64,000 nt of DNA from Verrucomicrobiia bacterium (GTDB lineage Bacteria; Verrucomicrobiota; Verrucomicrobiia; Verrucomicrobiales; DEV007): positions 186,001-250,000 of the forward strand of contig JAUICH010000003.1 in NCBI GenBank assembly GCA_030427505.1, given 5' to 3'. The notes beneath the pieces were generated by a model. It was given only the letters and a program-made list of their open reading frames with translations. It was not told the DNA's origin and did not search any database. Below, piece by piece: positions 48,092-56,714 of this stretch (positions are counted from its first letter, which is position 1; each line of letters begins with the position of its first letter). The translations under genes and the position numbers were made by a program.

Positions 48092-49816
48092 ATGCACGCC
48101 CGGAAAATAGTAGCTGGCACCGCTTCTCTCCTGATTGTCGCCTTTCTAGCCGTGGTTTCAGTGGCGGCGCCGGGCCCAATGGTGGTGGAATCGCTACGGG
48201 GAATCGTCCTGCTTTCTTCCGCTGATGAATTGGCTCAGCCGCGCGATCTCCCCGAAGGCGGCATTCTCCTGGTGAATCTTCCCGCTCCCAAGCCGGACAA
48301 GCTGAAATCGGAGCTGACCCATTTCCTGGACCAGCCGCTTTACCTTGAGACGATTGAAGAAGTTCGCCGCCGGATTATCAATCACTACCGGGGACAGGAC
48401 CGGCCCGTGGTAAATGTGGCGGTACCCGAACAAGACATCACGGAAGGCGTCCTGTCGCTTATCGTGACGGAGGGCCGCCTGGGGAAGGTGCGCACGGAAG
48501 GAAACACCCACTTTTCCGGCGGCTTGTTTGAGTCCCATTTGCCGCTGAAGCCAGGAGATCCCATCCGCGAAAGCAAGATTCTCGAATCCGTCGACTGGTA
48601 CAACCAAAATCCTTTCATCTCCACGACCGCGATTTTCACACCCGGCGACGAACCTGGCGAGACCGACCTGTTGCTGGAAGTGGAGGATTCTTTTCCCTGG
48701 ATGTTACACTTGGGATATGAGGATACCGGGAACGACGTGACACGGGACGAGCGTTGGTACGCCGGCCTGACCTGGGGGAATGTTCTGGGGTTGGGACATA
48801 CCTTGCGCTACGAGTTCCGGTCCAGCTTTGACGTGCAGACACTGAATTCCCATCTGCTCACCTACCGCGCTCCCCTGCCCTGGCACCACACGCTGTTTGC
48901 CTACGGGCAAGTGGCCTCATCTTCGGGAGCGAAGCTATTCGATGACTTTTACATTGAGGGCGACGGCGTTCAGGCGGGCCTGGAATATTCCTTCCCGCTG
49001 CCGGACTTGGGCCCGGTCGAACACGAAGCGTTCCTTGGATTCCAATACAAACAGTACGACAACGCCATTCTCTTTGGCCAGCCGACGGTGTTTTCCAGCG
49101 AGACGGAGGTTCTTCAATTCCCCTTCGGCTATCGCGCTTGGGCCGACCACCTGGGAGGACGAACTCAGTTCGACGCCTCGGTCTTCTGCAGCCCCGGAAA
49201 CCTGAGCGACCTGAATACGGACGAAGAGTTCGACAATTCCCGTATTGGCGCGGAAAGCGACTACGTGTATGGCACTCTGGGCCTGCGCCGGGCGCAGTCT
49301 CTGCCTGGGGACTGGCTGTTGCTGTTCCGGGTTCAGGGCCAGTGGACCACTGCCAACCTCTTACCCAGCGAGCAGTTCCCCTTTGGCGGGTATAACAGTG
49401 TTCGCGGATATGAGTATGGGGAAGTGCGCGGAGACAGCGGTTTCACGGGTTCCCTGGAATTGCGCGCGCCTTCCTTCTCCTTGGGAGACCTCTTTTTTGG
49501 CGATTCCATCAAATCGGCCGTTCCCGGTTCCGGAAGCAAAGAGCCGGTGGTGGACATGGAAACAGCCAACCACTGGGCCAGCAACTTGGGAGAAATGCAG
49601 TTTCTGGCATTCTTTGACTACGGCTTGGCTTCCATCTACGAACCCCTTCCCGGCGAGGATGACGAAATCTCCCTGGCGGGGGTGGGTCTCGGGTTTCGCT
49701 ACATCCTGAGCCCCACCCTAACCTTACGTTTTGACTACGGCTGGCAACTTGAAGACACCGGCTTCAACAACCGCTACGATTCCCGGGCACACATCGGCGT
49801 CAGCGCCAAGTTTTAG
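48092..49816 (+). CDS. TpsB-type outer-membrane transporter (ShlB/FhaC/HecB family)
   Basis: A 574-residue outer-membrane protein of the Omp85 superfamily that secretes its TpsA partner. A signal peptide ends near residue 25. Two POTRA-type domains follow (VVNVAVPEQDITEGVLSLIV, then GRLGKVRTEGNTHF), and a C-terminal 16-strand barrel begins near residue 200. The lid-lock motif reads GGYNSVRGYEYGE (about residue 428), with the conserved VRGY. The protein ends in F, as barrel proteins do. The ATG at 48092 was chosen over a GTG at 48044. It is followed after 35 bp by the partner gene. Confidence 0.88.
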   Translation: MHARKIVAGTASLLIVAFLAVVSVAAPGPMVVESLRGIVLLSSADELAQPRDLPEGGILLVNLPAPKPDKLKSELTHFLDQPLYLETIEEVRRRIINHYRGQDRPVVNVAVPEQDITEGVLSLIVTEGRLGKVRTEGNTHFSGGLFESHLPLKPGDPIRESKILESVDWYNQNPFISTTAIFTPGDEPGETDLLLEVEDSFPWMLHLGYEDTGNDVTRDERWYAGLTWGNVLGLGHTLRYEFRSSFDVQTLNSHLLTYRAPLPWHHTLFAYGQVASSSGAKLFDDFYIEGDGVQAGLEYSFPLPDLGPVEHEAFLGFQYKQYDNAILFGQPTVFSSETEVLQFPFGYRAWADHLGGRTQFDASVFCSPGNLSDLNTDEEFDNSRIGAESDYVYGTLGLRRAQSLPGDWLLLFRVQGQWTTANLLPSEQFPFGGYNSVRGYEYGEVRGDSGFTGSLELRAPSFSLGDLFFGDSIKSAVPGSGSKEPVVDMETANHWASNLGEMQFLAFFDYGLASIYEPLPGEDDEISLAGVGLGFRYILSPTLTLRFDYGWQLEDTGFNNRYDSRAHIGVSAKF

Positions 49817-49851
49817 CGTCTGAATTACTCTAACCAGAATCTTTGGCTGAT

Positions 49852-52767
49852 ATGATGACTAGAGGGATAAGAATCTGCGTACTGCTGTTTTCGCTCTCGT
49901 TGTGGCCGGCAACCGCTCTCAAGCTTACGGCAAATCCTTCGGGAGAAGCCGTAAGTGCTGGTACCGCTGAGTTCGACCGCTCGATGGACGGAGTTCTCTC
50001 CGTTACCGCCAGCGACCGCTCCATCATCTCCTGGCAGGACTTCTCGATTAACGCGGGTGAATTGACTCAATTCCTCCAGCCCGGCACGCAGGCGTCTGTC
50101 CTCAACCGGGTGACCGGCGGCATCCCATCCTCGCTCCAGGGCAGCCTCCAAGCCAATGGACGCGTCTTCCTCATCAACCCAAACGGCGTCTTCGTGGGGC
50201 CCGCGGGCCGGATCGGTACCGCCGGTTTTCTGGCTTCCACTCTGAACGTGAGCGACGCGGAGTTCCTCGCCGGAGGAGATCTGAACTTTTCCGGCGCCTC
50301 AACGGCCAAGGTGACCAATCTCGGCACCATCAACGCCGCCAGTGGAGACGTCTTTTTGATCGCCCGGCAAGTAGAGAACGCCGGCACCCTCTCCGCCCCG
50401 AACGGGACGGTGGGACTCGCCGCGGGGACGGAAGTGCTCCTCCGCCAGGCGGGCGAGGAACGGCTCTACGTGAAACCCGCTTCCGGTGGCGCCGCGGGCG
50501 GAACGGGGGTGGACAATTCCGGAACGGTCCGGGCCGCGACGGCTGAGCTTCAGGCGGCGGGCGGCAATGTCTATGCTCTGGCCATTCGCAACAGCGGCGT
50601 CGTCGAGGCCACGGCAGTCGCCAACCGGGGCGGACGGGTTTACCTGACCGCCACGGGCGGGAACGTGGAAAACACAGGCACGATCAGCGCCACCAATGGG
50701 ACTTCCGGAGGCTCCGTCACCGTCCGGGCGGGTAAGATCTTGCAGAGCGGAGAGATCCGCGCGGATGGGCAGCCGGTCGTAACCGGCGTGGAAGGTGACA
50801 CCGGCGAAACGGAGGAAGAAACCACCACCGATCCGGATGCAATGCCGGAAACAGACGGCACGGAGGACGCCGCGGTCGCTGAAAATGGCGGCCGGGTAGA
50901 ACTGCTAGGCTCAGAACGCGTGACCCTGGCGGCGGGTTCTGTCACTTCAGCCCAGGCGGGCGCATTCGGAACGGGCGGAGAAGTTTACGTTCGCTCCATG
51001 GACTATGAGACTTCCACCGTCTATTTCCTGGAAGACTCCAACATCTCCGCCGCTGGCGGCAGCGAAGGCGGGGACGGTGGTTTCGTGGACGTTTCGGCAC
51101 GGGGCGGCATCTGGTTTGAGGGGAATTTCGACCTCGGCGCCGAGGAGGGTTACCGGGGCGGCAGCCTGTTGATCGATCCCACCAATGGGGTGATTGAAAA
51201 TACCCCCGCCGGTGGCCGTTCGCTGGTAGGCACCGCGGACACGGACTGGGACCCCTCCAGTTCGACTACCGGCCTTCAGCAACTGGCCTTCGATGAGTTG
51301 GTGGGCACTCCGGGCGTTTCCCTGGATCCCCGGGCAGGCGGCAGTTTTTCCGGCGGCCGCTTTGGGAATGATTCCACGATCTCTCTTCAGTTCACGGGAG
51401 ACTTTTCCGTGAACGATCCGTTTGGAATCGACACCGCCACTGGCGCCACAGGAGTGAACCTCCTGGTCGAGGCGGCCAACATTTACATCAATGAGTATGT
51501 GACCGGAAGCGATGGAGGATTTCTTTCTTTTAATGCCTCTGACAAGATCGAGATCGACAATGATGTGTCGGCCCTGGGTACCTACACTCCCGGGACTGAC
51601 ATCCTGCCTCCGGTGAAGTTTCCGCCCAGCAGTTCCGGAGTGGATCCAGCTACTTGGGACCCTGCCTACCAGATTGAATTTCAGGCCCTGGGCGAAAATT
51701 CCGTCACCCCCGGCACATTTGACACCGGCGAGTTCGTCATCGCTGGCGAATCCGTGATCTCCACGGAAAGCGGAGGCATCCGGATCAATGCCCTGGAGAT
51801 CGATGTCTCCGGCGGAACTTTCATCGATTCCGGAGGCGAATTAGTCATTGGCGGCGAAGCGCCGGTGACGGGCTACGATCCTTTCCCCGGGACAGGCGAC
51901 CTGCGAACTGGAAATCTGAGCAACATCAGTATCGATAGTGCGACCATTTCTTCCAAAGGCAGCAGTCCCAACCTGCTACCCGCGCAATTCATGGATTCTC
52001 CCCCTGTCAACCTGGCCATCCTCGGGGGTACCGTGACCATTCAGTCCGCCGAAATTATCAACGAGTTGGCGGGTGGCGCGATCTACATCCGGTCCACGGT
52101 TGATCCCAACGAAAAGTCGCCGCCCACCAATACCCTCGTCTTCACCAGCAAGATAAACAGCCGCATGAGTGAAACCAATGTGAAGGCTGATGGCGACATC
52201 ATTTTCGACGTAGAAAGGAACGCGAGCTTTGAAATGAACGAGATGGATGAGTTGTCCATTACCTCCGCAAACGGTGACATCATCATCAATACCCAAAGCG
52301 AATACCGGCGCCCGGACATCGATCTAACGTTAGGGGAACTGATCATTTCCGGTGTGGTGAACATCGATGCCCCGAACGGGCGGCGCCTGTTCTATGTCCC
52401 GGCGCCCGGAGACGTTACCTATAACACCACCGCGGGACCGAGCGTACCACCAGACAGTCAATACGATACCTACTTTGGCGAAGCCCTCTTCTTCTCGGGG
52501 GACGGCATCGTTTACCGTACTCAGGCTCCCACCAGCAGCGGATCGGGCTCGGGAGGAAATGGCATGACGGCGCCACAGACCGTCTTTTTCGGTGGATCGG
52601 GAGGTCCCGACGAAGAAGAGGAAACCATGATGACCACTCCGTTCGTCTTTCCGAGATCCGGTGAAGTCGAGGAACAGGAGCAGGCTTCCGTCGATCAGGG
52701 GACGCAGGAAGGCGAAGAGGACGACGGCAATTCCCAAGAAAAAGTCGAGTATTCAGATCAGGAGTAG
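49852..52767 (+). CDS. TpsA-type exoprotein with filamentous hemagglutinin N-terminal domain
   Basis: A 971-residue exoprotein. A signal peptide (about residues 1-22) is followed by the TPS secretion domain (about 25-250), including VTGGIPSSLQGSLQANGRVF and NPNGVFVGPAGRI (about 109-121). Further beta-helix repeats follow. A second TPS-like stretch reads YRGGSLLIDPTNGVIEN. The C-terminal 60 residues are acidic (EEEE and EEDD runs) and seem to lack a membrane anchor. The ATG at 49852 was preferred; a TTG at 49843 would add three residues. Ligand and target are unknown. Confidence 0.85.
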   Translation: MMTRGIRICVLLFSLSLWPATALKLTANPSGEAVSAGTAEFDRSMDGVLSVTASDRSIISWQDFSINAGELTQFLQPGTQASVLNRVTGGIPSSLQGSLQANGRVFLINPNGVFVGPAGRIGTAGFLASTLNVSDAEFLAGGDLNFSGASTAKVTNLGTINAASGDVFLIARQVENAGTLSAPNGTVGLAAGTEVLLRQAGEERLYVKPASGGAAGGTGVDNSGTVRAATAELQAAGGNVYALAIRNSGVVEATAVANRGGRVYLTATGGNVENTGTISATNGTSGGSVTVRAGKILQSGEIRADGQPVVTGVEGDTGETEEETTTDPDAMPETDGTEDAAVAENGGRVELLGSERVTLAAGSVTSAQAGAFGTGGEVYVRSMDYETSTVYFLEDSNISAAGGSEGGDGGFVDVSARGGIWFEGNFDLGAEEGYRGGSLLIDPTNGVIENTPAGGRSLVGTADTDWDPSSSTTGLQQLAFDELVGTPGVSLDPRAGGSFSGGRFGNDSTISLQFTGDFSVNDPFGIDTATGATGVNLLVEAANIYINEYVTGSDGGFLSFNASDKIEIDNDVSALGTYTPGTDILPPVKFPPSSSGVDPATWDPAYQIEFQALGENSVTPGTFDTGEFVIAGESVISTESGGIRINALEIDVSGGTFIDSGGELVIGGEAPVTGYDPFPGTGDLRTGNLSNISIDSATISSKGSSPNLLPAQFMDSPPVNLAILGGTVTIQSAEIINELAGGAIYIRSTVDPNEKSPPTNTLVFTSKINSRMSETNVKADGDIIFDVERNASFEMNEMDELSITSANGDIIINTQSEYRRPDIDLTLGELIISGVVNIDAPNGRRLFYVPAPGDVTYNTTAGPSVPPDSQYDTYFGEALFFSGDGIVYRTQAPTSSGSGSGGNGMTAPQTVFFGGSGGPDEEEETMMTTPFVFPRSGEVEEQEQASVDQGTQEGEEDDGNSQEKVEYSDQE

Positions 52768-52862
52768 CTTGTAGAGCAACGCCGGATTCCTTCACTCCTG
52801 CTCACTTCTTGCCGGCAGTCCGCAAAGATCTTGCTCTCCCTCTTTTCGAGACCCTCTAAAGA

Positions 52863-53061
52863 TTAGGGTGTGTGGACAAATTGGCGGACTGCCCGGCGCG
52901 AGGCCATTTTTCGGCTGGCAAGGCGCGCCGAACGCCGTTGGGTGACCCCAATAGAGCGAGGCGGAACGCAGCCAGGCGTAAAATTCGCCGCTTGCGGCGC
53001 TGATTCTGACTTCCTTTTTCATCTATTCCGGGCGGTTCGGGAATTTGTCCATACACCCTAA
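52863..53061. mobile_element. MITE copy 2 (199 bp)
   Basis: Starts TTAGGGTGTGTGGACAAAT and ends ATTTGTCCATACACCCTAA, an inverted repeat with one mismatch. The interior is a near-perfect inverted copy of the element at 58622-58820. It directly abuts the IS5-type remnant at 53064. The MKKEVRISAASGEFYAW-type reading frame inside is repeat-encoded. Confidence 0.85.
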
Positions 53062-53063
53062 TA

Positions 53064-53219
53064 TTAGGCAGAGTGGACAAATTCAGATTTGGTCCAATCG
53101 ACGAGGGCAGAGAGGGTTACGAAGCCGATGTAGGTTTCGGCGAGTGGTCACGCGCCGGTAGGATTTGATCCGGCAAAAGAAATTCTCCACCACCGAACGC
53201 TGTTTGCTCAATTGCTTGT
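53064..53219 (-). pseudogene. 3' remnant of IS5-family transposase
   Basis: On the minus strand, 53219-53064 encodes KQRSVVENFFCRIKSYRRVTTR, then, after a frameshift, AETYIGFVTLSALVDW, ending EFVHSA and a stop. This is the C-terminal end of an IS5/IS4-type DDE transposase (the VENFFCRIK stretch includes the catalytic Glu). Its terminal repeat, TTAGGCAGAGTGGACAAATT, is nearly the same as the MITE ends at 52863 and 8640. The element is broken upstream of about 53219 and cannot be active. About 11 bases seem to be missing at the frameshift. Confidence 0.8.
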
Positions 53220-53280
53220 CATATTAGAAGGGGAAACAAACATGGGCTCGGCATTCTAGAAAAGGCCCGGTTGGTTTGGA

Positions 53281-53898
53281 ATGGTATTCGGAGCGTCCTT
53301 GATCCTGGCCGGCCTTTCCACCGCTACCGCTACCGCTTCCGAACACACCATTTATGTCATTCAGCGCACCATGCACCTGGGCTTGGTGCTGCCCACGGCA
53401 GAGTTTTCCCGGGCCCAATGGCCCGTGTCCGATGAGGTCCTGCAATGGAAATACGTGGAACTCGGCTGGGGCGACGAAAAGATCTACCGCAGCCAGTGGA
53501 ACCAGCAGACCATGATGCTGCAACTCAGGGCCCTGGCGGTCCCCACGAATGCGGTTCTGCTTTACCTCGGCTACAACGCCGAACCGGAAAGTCTGCCATT
53601 CTATCAGAAGGTCTTTAAATACCGCGTATCTGGCGAAGCTTTCGCGAGGCTTCTCGGCTACATCCGCGAAAGCCATCAGCAGGATGCCTCCGGTAACTTC
53701 GAACTGGTGGAAAAAGAGCGAATGGTGCCGGTCTTTTTCTATGCGGCAACCGGCCAGTATATCCGCACGAACACCTGCAATACGTGGACAGCAGGTGCTC
53801 TGGAAAGCGCCGGAATCATCAGCCCTCCAAAGAAAGCGCCCGTCACGGCCAAACAAGTGCTGAAATTGCTCTCAGCCGGGGGATTGTCCGCCGATTAG
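53281..53898 (+). CDS. DUF2459 family exported protein
   Basis: A 205-residue protein with a signal peptide (about residues 1-20). DUF2459 signatures are IYVIQRTMHLGLVLP, YVELGWGDEKIYRS and NTCNTWTAGALESAGI. It lies between the IS remnant and rpoA. Function of DUF2459 is unknown; some relatives are lipase-like or peptidoglycan-associated. The insertion scar removes what lay upstream, and no clear promoter was seen. Confidence 0.78.
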   Translation: MVFGASLILAGLSTATATASEHTIYVIQRTMHLGLVLPTAEFSRAQWPVSDEVLQWKYVELGWGDEKIYRSQWNQQTMMLQLRALAVPTNAVLLYLGYNAEPESLPFYQKVFKYRVSGEAFARLLGYIRESHQQDASGNFELVEKERMVPVFFYAATGQYIRTNTCNTWTAGALESAGIISPPKKAPVTAKQVLKLLSAGGLSAD

Positions 53899-54016
53899 CC
53901 CTTTTCGGGAGTATTCGGGGACTGGGACTCCAGAAAAATCCCAGTTTACAAAATCGTAATACAGGCTTTATTGCCGCCCTCCGAGCGAAGACAACCCGCC
54001 GTAGGTCCCTGTGTTC

Positions 54017-54042
54017 CGGTCCGAGCCTTGATTTTCGGACCG
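54017..54042 (+). promoter_or_regulatory. Hairpin in the rpoA leader
   Basis: CGGTCCGA (54017-54024) and TCGGACCG (54035-54042) form a perfect 8-bp stem, 46 bases before rpoA. In other bacteria the alpha operon leader is bound by ribosomal protein S4; a link here is only a possibility because rpsD is not nearby. Confidence 0.35.
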
Positions 54043-54087
54043 CGAAAAATCGCTCCTCAGGGGTAACCCGGCCAATACCTGTATCAT

Positions 54088-55164
54088 ATGTCAGTAAAAC
54101 TGAATCGGTTCGAAATGCCGAATCGGCTCCAGAAGGATGAGTCGACGGCCACTGAAACCTACGGCAAGTTTACCGCCGAACCTTTCGAAGGCGGTTACGG
54201 TCACACCGTTGGAAACTCCCTGCGCCGCGTGCTGCTCTCTTCCCTGGAAGGCGCCGCCATCACGTCGGTGAAGATCACGGGAGCCCAGCACGAGTTCACC
54301 TCGCTGCCTGGCGTCGTGGAGGATGTCACGGAAATCATCCTGAACCTGAAGAACATCCGCTTCCGCCACTTCGAAAACAAGGAGCCCGCCACCCTGACCA
54401 TCTCGGTGGACAAAGACGGCCCGGTGACCGCGGCGGATATCGACGAAATCTCTCAATACGAAATAGTCAATCGCGACCAGCTCATCTGCACGCTGGACCG
54501 GAAGACGAAGTTCACCATGGAAATGGAAGTGCGCGTGGGCCGTGGCTTCAATACAGCGGACGACAACAAGCACCCCGACACCCCGATCGGTGTCATCCCG
54601 ATCGACTCAATTTTCTCTCCCGTTCGCCGCGTAAAGTACGCCGTGGAGAACACCCGCGTCGGTCAGCGCACGGACTACGACAAGCTGGTCATCGACATCT
54701 GGACGGATGGCCGCGTCGAGCCGCCGGACGCTCTGCTCCAGGCTTCCGCTATTCTGCGCCATCACCTGGACGTGTTCGTCAATTACGACGACAGCCAGGT
54801 GGAATTCGACACCGCTCCGGAAGCGGAATCCGAAGAAAACGCGGAACTGAAGAAGCTGCTAAACATGAGCGTGAACGAAATCGAGCTGTCCGTGCGTGCC
54901 GCGAACTGCTTGAACAACGCCAACATCACGACCGTGGGCCAGCTGGCCATGAAGTCCGAGGCGGAAATGCTCAAGTACCGGAACTTCGGGAAGAAGTCCC
55001 TCAACGAGATCAAGGACAAACTGCACGAACTGGGCCTGTCCCTCGGCATGCAGTTCGACCCCAGCCTGCTGGAAACCCCTTACGGCGGACCGCTCCTGGG
55101 CAGCGACAAGTCCTCCGAAGGTCCCGGCTTGGCGGCTCTGATCAATCAGAACCTGAACGGTTAA
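54088..55164 (+). CDS. rpoA: DNA-directed RNA polymerase subunit alpha
   Basis: A 358-residue subunit that dimerises to build RNA polymerase. The N-terminal domain shows EGGYGHTVGNSLRRVLLSSLEGAAIT, and the C-terminal domain (about 265-325) holds the DNA-contacting SVRAANCLNNANITTVGQLA and NFGKKSLNEIKDKL. rplQ follows after 92 bp. The usual upstream neighbours rpsM, rpsK and rpsD are absent, so the alpha operon is broken here. Confidence 0.97.
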   Translation: MSVKLNRFEMPNRLQKDESTATETYGKFTAEPFEGGYGHTVGNSLRRVLLSSLEGAAITSVKITGAQHEFTSLPGVVEDVTEIILNLKNIRFRHFENKEPATLTISVDKDGPVTAADIDEISQYEIVNRDQLICTLDRKTKFTMEMEVRVGRGFNTADDNKHPDTPIGVIPIDSIFSPVRRVKYAVENTRVGQRTDYDKLVIDIWTDGRVEPPDALLQASAILRHHLDVFVNYDDSQVEFDTAPEAESEENAELKKLLNMSVNEIELSVRAANCLNNANITTVGQLAMKSEAEMLKYRNFGKKSLNEIKDKLHELGLSLGMQFDPSLLETPYGGPLLGSDKSSEGPGLAALINQNLNG

Positions 55165-55256
55165 TCCACCTCTCTACTGTATATCATCAACCCAACCTCC
55201 CGGTTTTCGCGTAGAGTCGCGGGGACCGGGCGGAAAAGACTCAAGGAGAATCGGTC

Positions 55257-55694
55257 ATGAGACACCGGCGTAAGACTGTAAAACTACAACGCCCCGCCGA
55301 CCACCGGCGGGCCCTGCTGTCCAATCTGGCCAGCAGCCTCATCACGCACGGCCGCGTGCGCACCACTTTGGCCAAGGCCAAAGCCCTGCGCCCCGTGGCG
55401 GAACGCATGGTCACCCTCGGCAAGAAAGCCGACGCCACGGATGACGCGGCGAAGAAAGTGCACTACCGCCGCCAGGCGATTGCTTTCCTCGGCCAGAAAG
55501 ACGTGGTGAAGAAACTCTTCGAAGAAATCGCCCTCGCGTCCTCGGACCGTCCCGGCGGCTACACGCGCATCACCAAACTCGGCGCCCGCCAGAGCGACTC
55601 CGCTCCCATGGCTTACATCGAGTGGGTGGACGCCTACACCGGCCCCGGCGAAGAAGAGGACGAGGAAGAAACCGCCGTGGCGGAGAGCAAGTAA
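55257..55694 (+). CDS. rplQ: 50S ribosomal protein L17
   Basis: A 145-residue protein: MRHRRKTVKLQRPADHRRALLSNLASSLI at the start and GGYTRITKLGARQSDSAPMAYIEWV later are L17 signatures. The last 20 residues form an acidic tail. A ribosome site AAGGAG precedes the ATG. A strong terminator follows 45 bp later. Confidence 0.97.
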   Translation: MRHRRKTVKLQRPADHRRALLSNLASSLITHGRVRTTLAKAKALRPVAERMVTLGKKADATDDAAKKVHYRRQAIAFLGQKDVVKKLFEEIALASSDRPGGYTRITKLGARQSDSAPMAYIEWVDAYTGPGEEEDEEETAVAESK

Positions 55695-55738
55695 GGGACC
55701 GGTTTCGGGTTCTAAAATTACGGGAAATTCTTTCTCAA

Positions 55739-55771
55739 AAAAGCCGCGCTGGAATTTCCGGCGCGGCTTTT
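55739..55771 (+). terminator. Rho-independent terminator of rplQ
   Basis: AAAAGCCGCGC (55739-55749) pairs with GCGCGGCTTTT (55761-55771), an 11-bp stem ending in T-rich sequence. An 18-base piece of it (55747-55764) is exactly repeated at 56631-56648. Confidence 0.9.
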
Positions 55772-55800
55772 GTTGTTCCGGGGAAAAAGAATCGCCCGGA

Positions 55801-56490
55801 CTACCACCCCTTCCCCGGTTTTGGGAAGAGAGCTTTCAGCTCGTCATACGTCCTATCGGTGATGACTTCGCCATCCAATGGAATCTTGATTCCCGGACCG
55901 TCCTGGGAAGCGAAGCAAGCGGCCGTGTATTCCGGCTCGAAAGCGGGACCTTTCGGTTCGATCTCCACCACGTAGCCCTGTCTTTTGTGACGGTGGATCA
56001 CAAACTCCGTGGCTGGAAATAGACGGGGCTGATTCAAGTCATCGTCGGGAGGGCTCTCCTCGATGGCATCGTAATCATAGAGATACTGCCCTGACAGATA
56101 CAGCACGGAACCATCTTCCAACTCGATGTAGTAGTGCGTCCCCTCGTCATTGTATTCCTCGACCTCGAAGGCGCGCCTTGCCCGGAATTCATCTGAAACA
56201 ATCTGCCCCTTCCTGCGCAGAGATTCGAGGGTCAGGTCCTTGTACTTGGGACCCAAGATCCCAAATGGAGTCGACTCCCCACGGGCGAGTACCACGGTAG
56301 CCACTTCGGCTCCAACTACCAAGGCCACTATTCCGATGGGAACCAACAGCCATGGTAGGTGCCATTTCTCTGGAAGGATCTCCGCGACTCCATAGACCGT
56401 CACCCACACCAAGGTGATGACAAACAACGAGCCCACTATCAGCTTCAGAGCGCAGCCCAATGGGCCGAATGGTTTCTGGGTGGCAGGCAT
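55801..56490 (-). CDS. Unknown two-helix membrane protein (islet gene A)
   Basis: A 229-residue protein with two N-terminal helices (about residues 13-38 and 46-70) and a soluble C-terminal domain. No motif was recognised. It lies between the rplQ terminator and the oldest mnmE 3' fragment and appears lower in G+C than its neighbours by eye, consistent with acquired cargo. Confidence 0.6.
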   Translation of the reverse strand: MPATQKPFGPLGCALKLIVGSLFVITLVWVTVYGVAEILPEKWHLPWLLVPIGIVALVVGAEVATVVLARGESTPFGILGPKYKDLTLESLRRKGQIVSDEFRARRAFEVEEYNDEGTHYYIELEDGSVLYLSGQYLYDYDAIEESPPDDDLNQPRLFPATEFVIHRHKRQGYVVEIEPKGPAFEPEYTAACFASQDGPGIKIPLDGEVITDRTYDELKALFPKPGKGW

Positions 56491-56532
56491 GACAAGTCTC
56501 GGCTCTCCGCCGAAATCTATCCGAAACGCTCT

Positions 56533-56627
56533 CTACTACCCAATGCAGAAAGTAGAAAAGATCTCTCCGGAAACTTCTTCCTCGTCCGCTTTATCCACCA
56601 CCTCGCCCACGGTGTCGAGGGTGGAAG
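56533..56627 (-). pseudogene. mnmE 3'-end fragment, copy 1 (about 95 bp)
   Basis: On the minus strand this reads LDTVGEVVDKADEEEVSGE then IFSTFCIG and a stop, against LDAVGEVVGKADVEEILGE and IFSTFCIGK in the intact gene. The terminal core is CTACTACCCAATGCAGAA on the plus strand, two mismatches from the intact end. Beyond 56627 the sequence changes abruptly to a copy of the rplQ terminator. Confidence 0.85.
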
Positions 56628-56630
56628 TCA

Positions 56631-56654
56631 CGCTGGAATTTCCGGCGCAGCTTT
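56631..56654. repeat. Duplicated piece of the rplQ terminator
   Basis: CGCTGGAATTTCCGGCGC is identical to 55747-55764, and after one changed base GCTTT also matches. The pieces are 884 bp apart in the same orientation. It lies immediately after mnmE fragment 1 and marks a duplication junction. Confidence 0.75.
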
Positions 56655-56714
56655 CTGATATAGTCCGGAGGTTGTTCGAATCACCCCATTTTCGACCTGA
56701 GGAGTAATAAAGCC

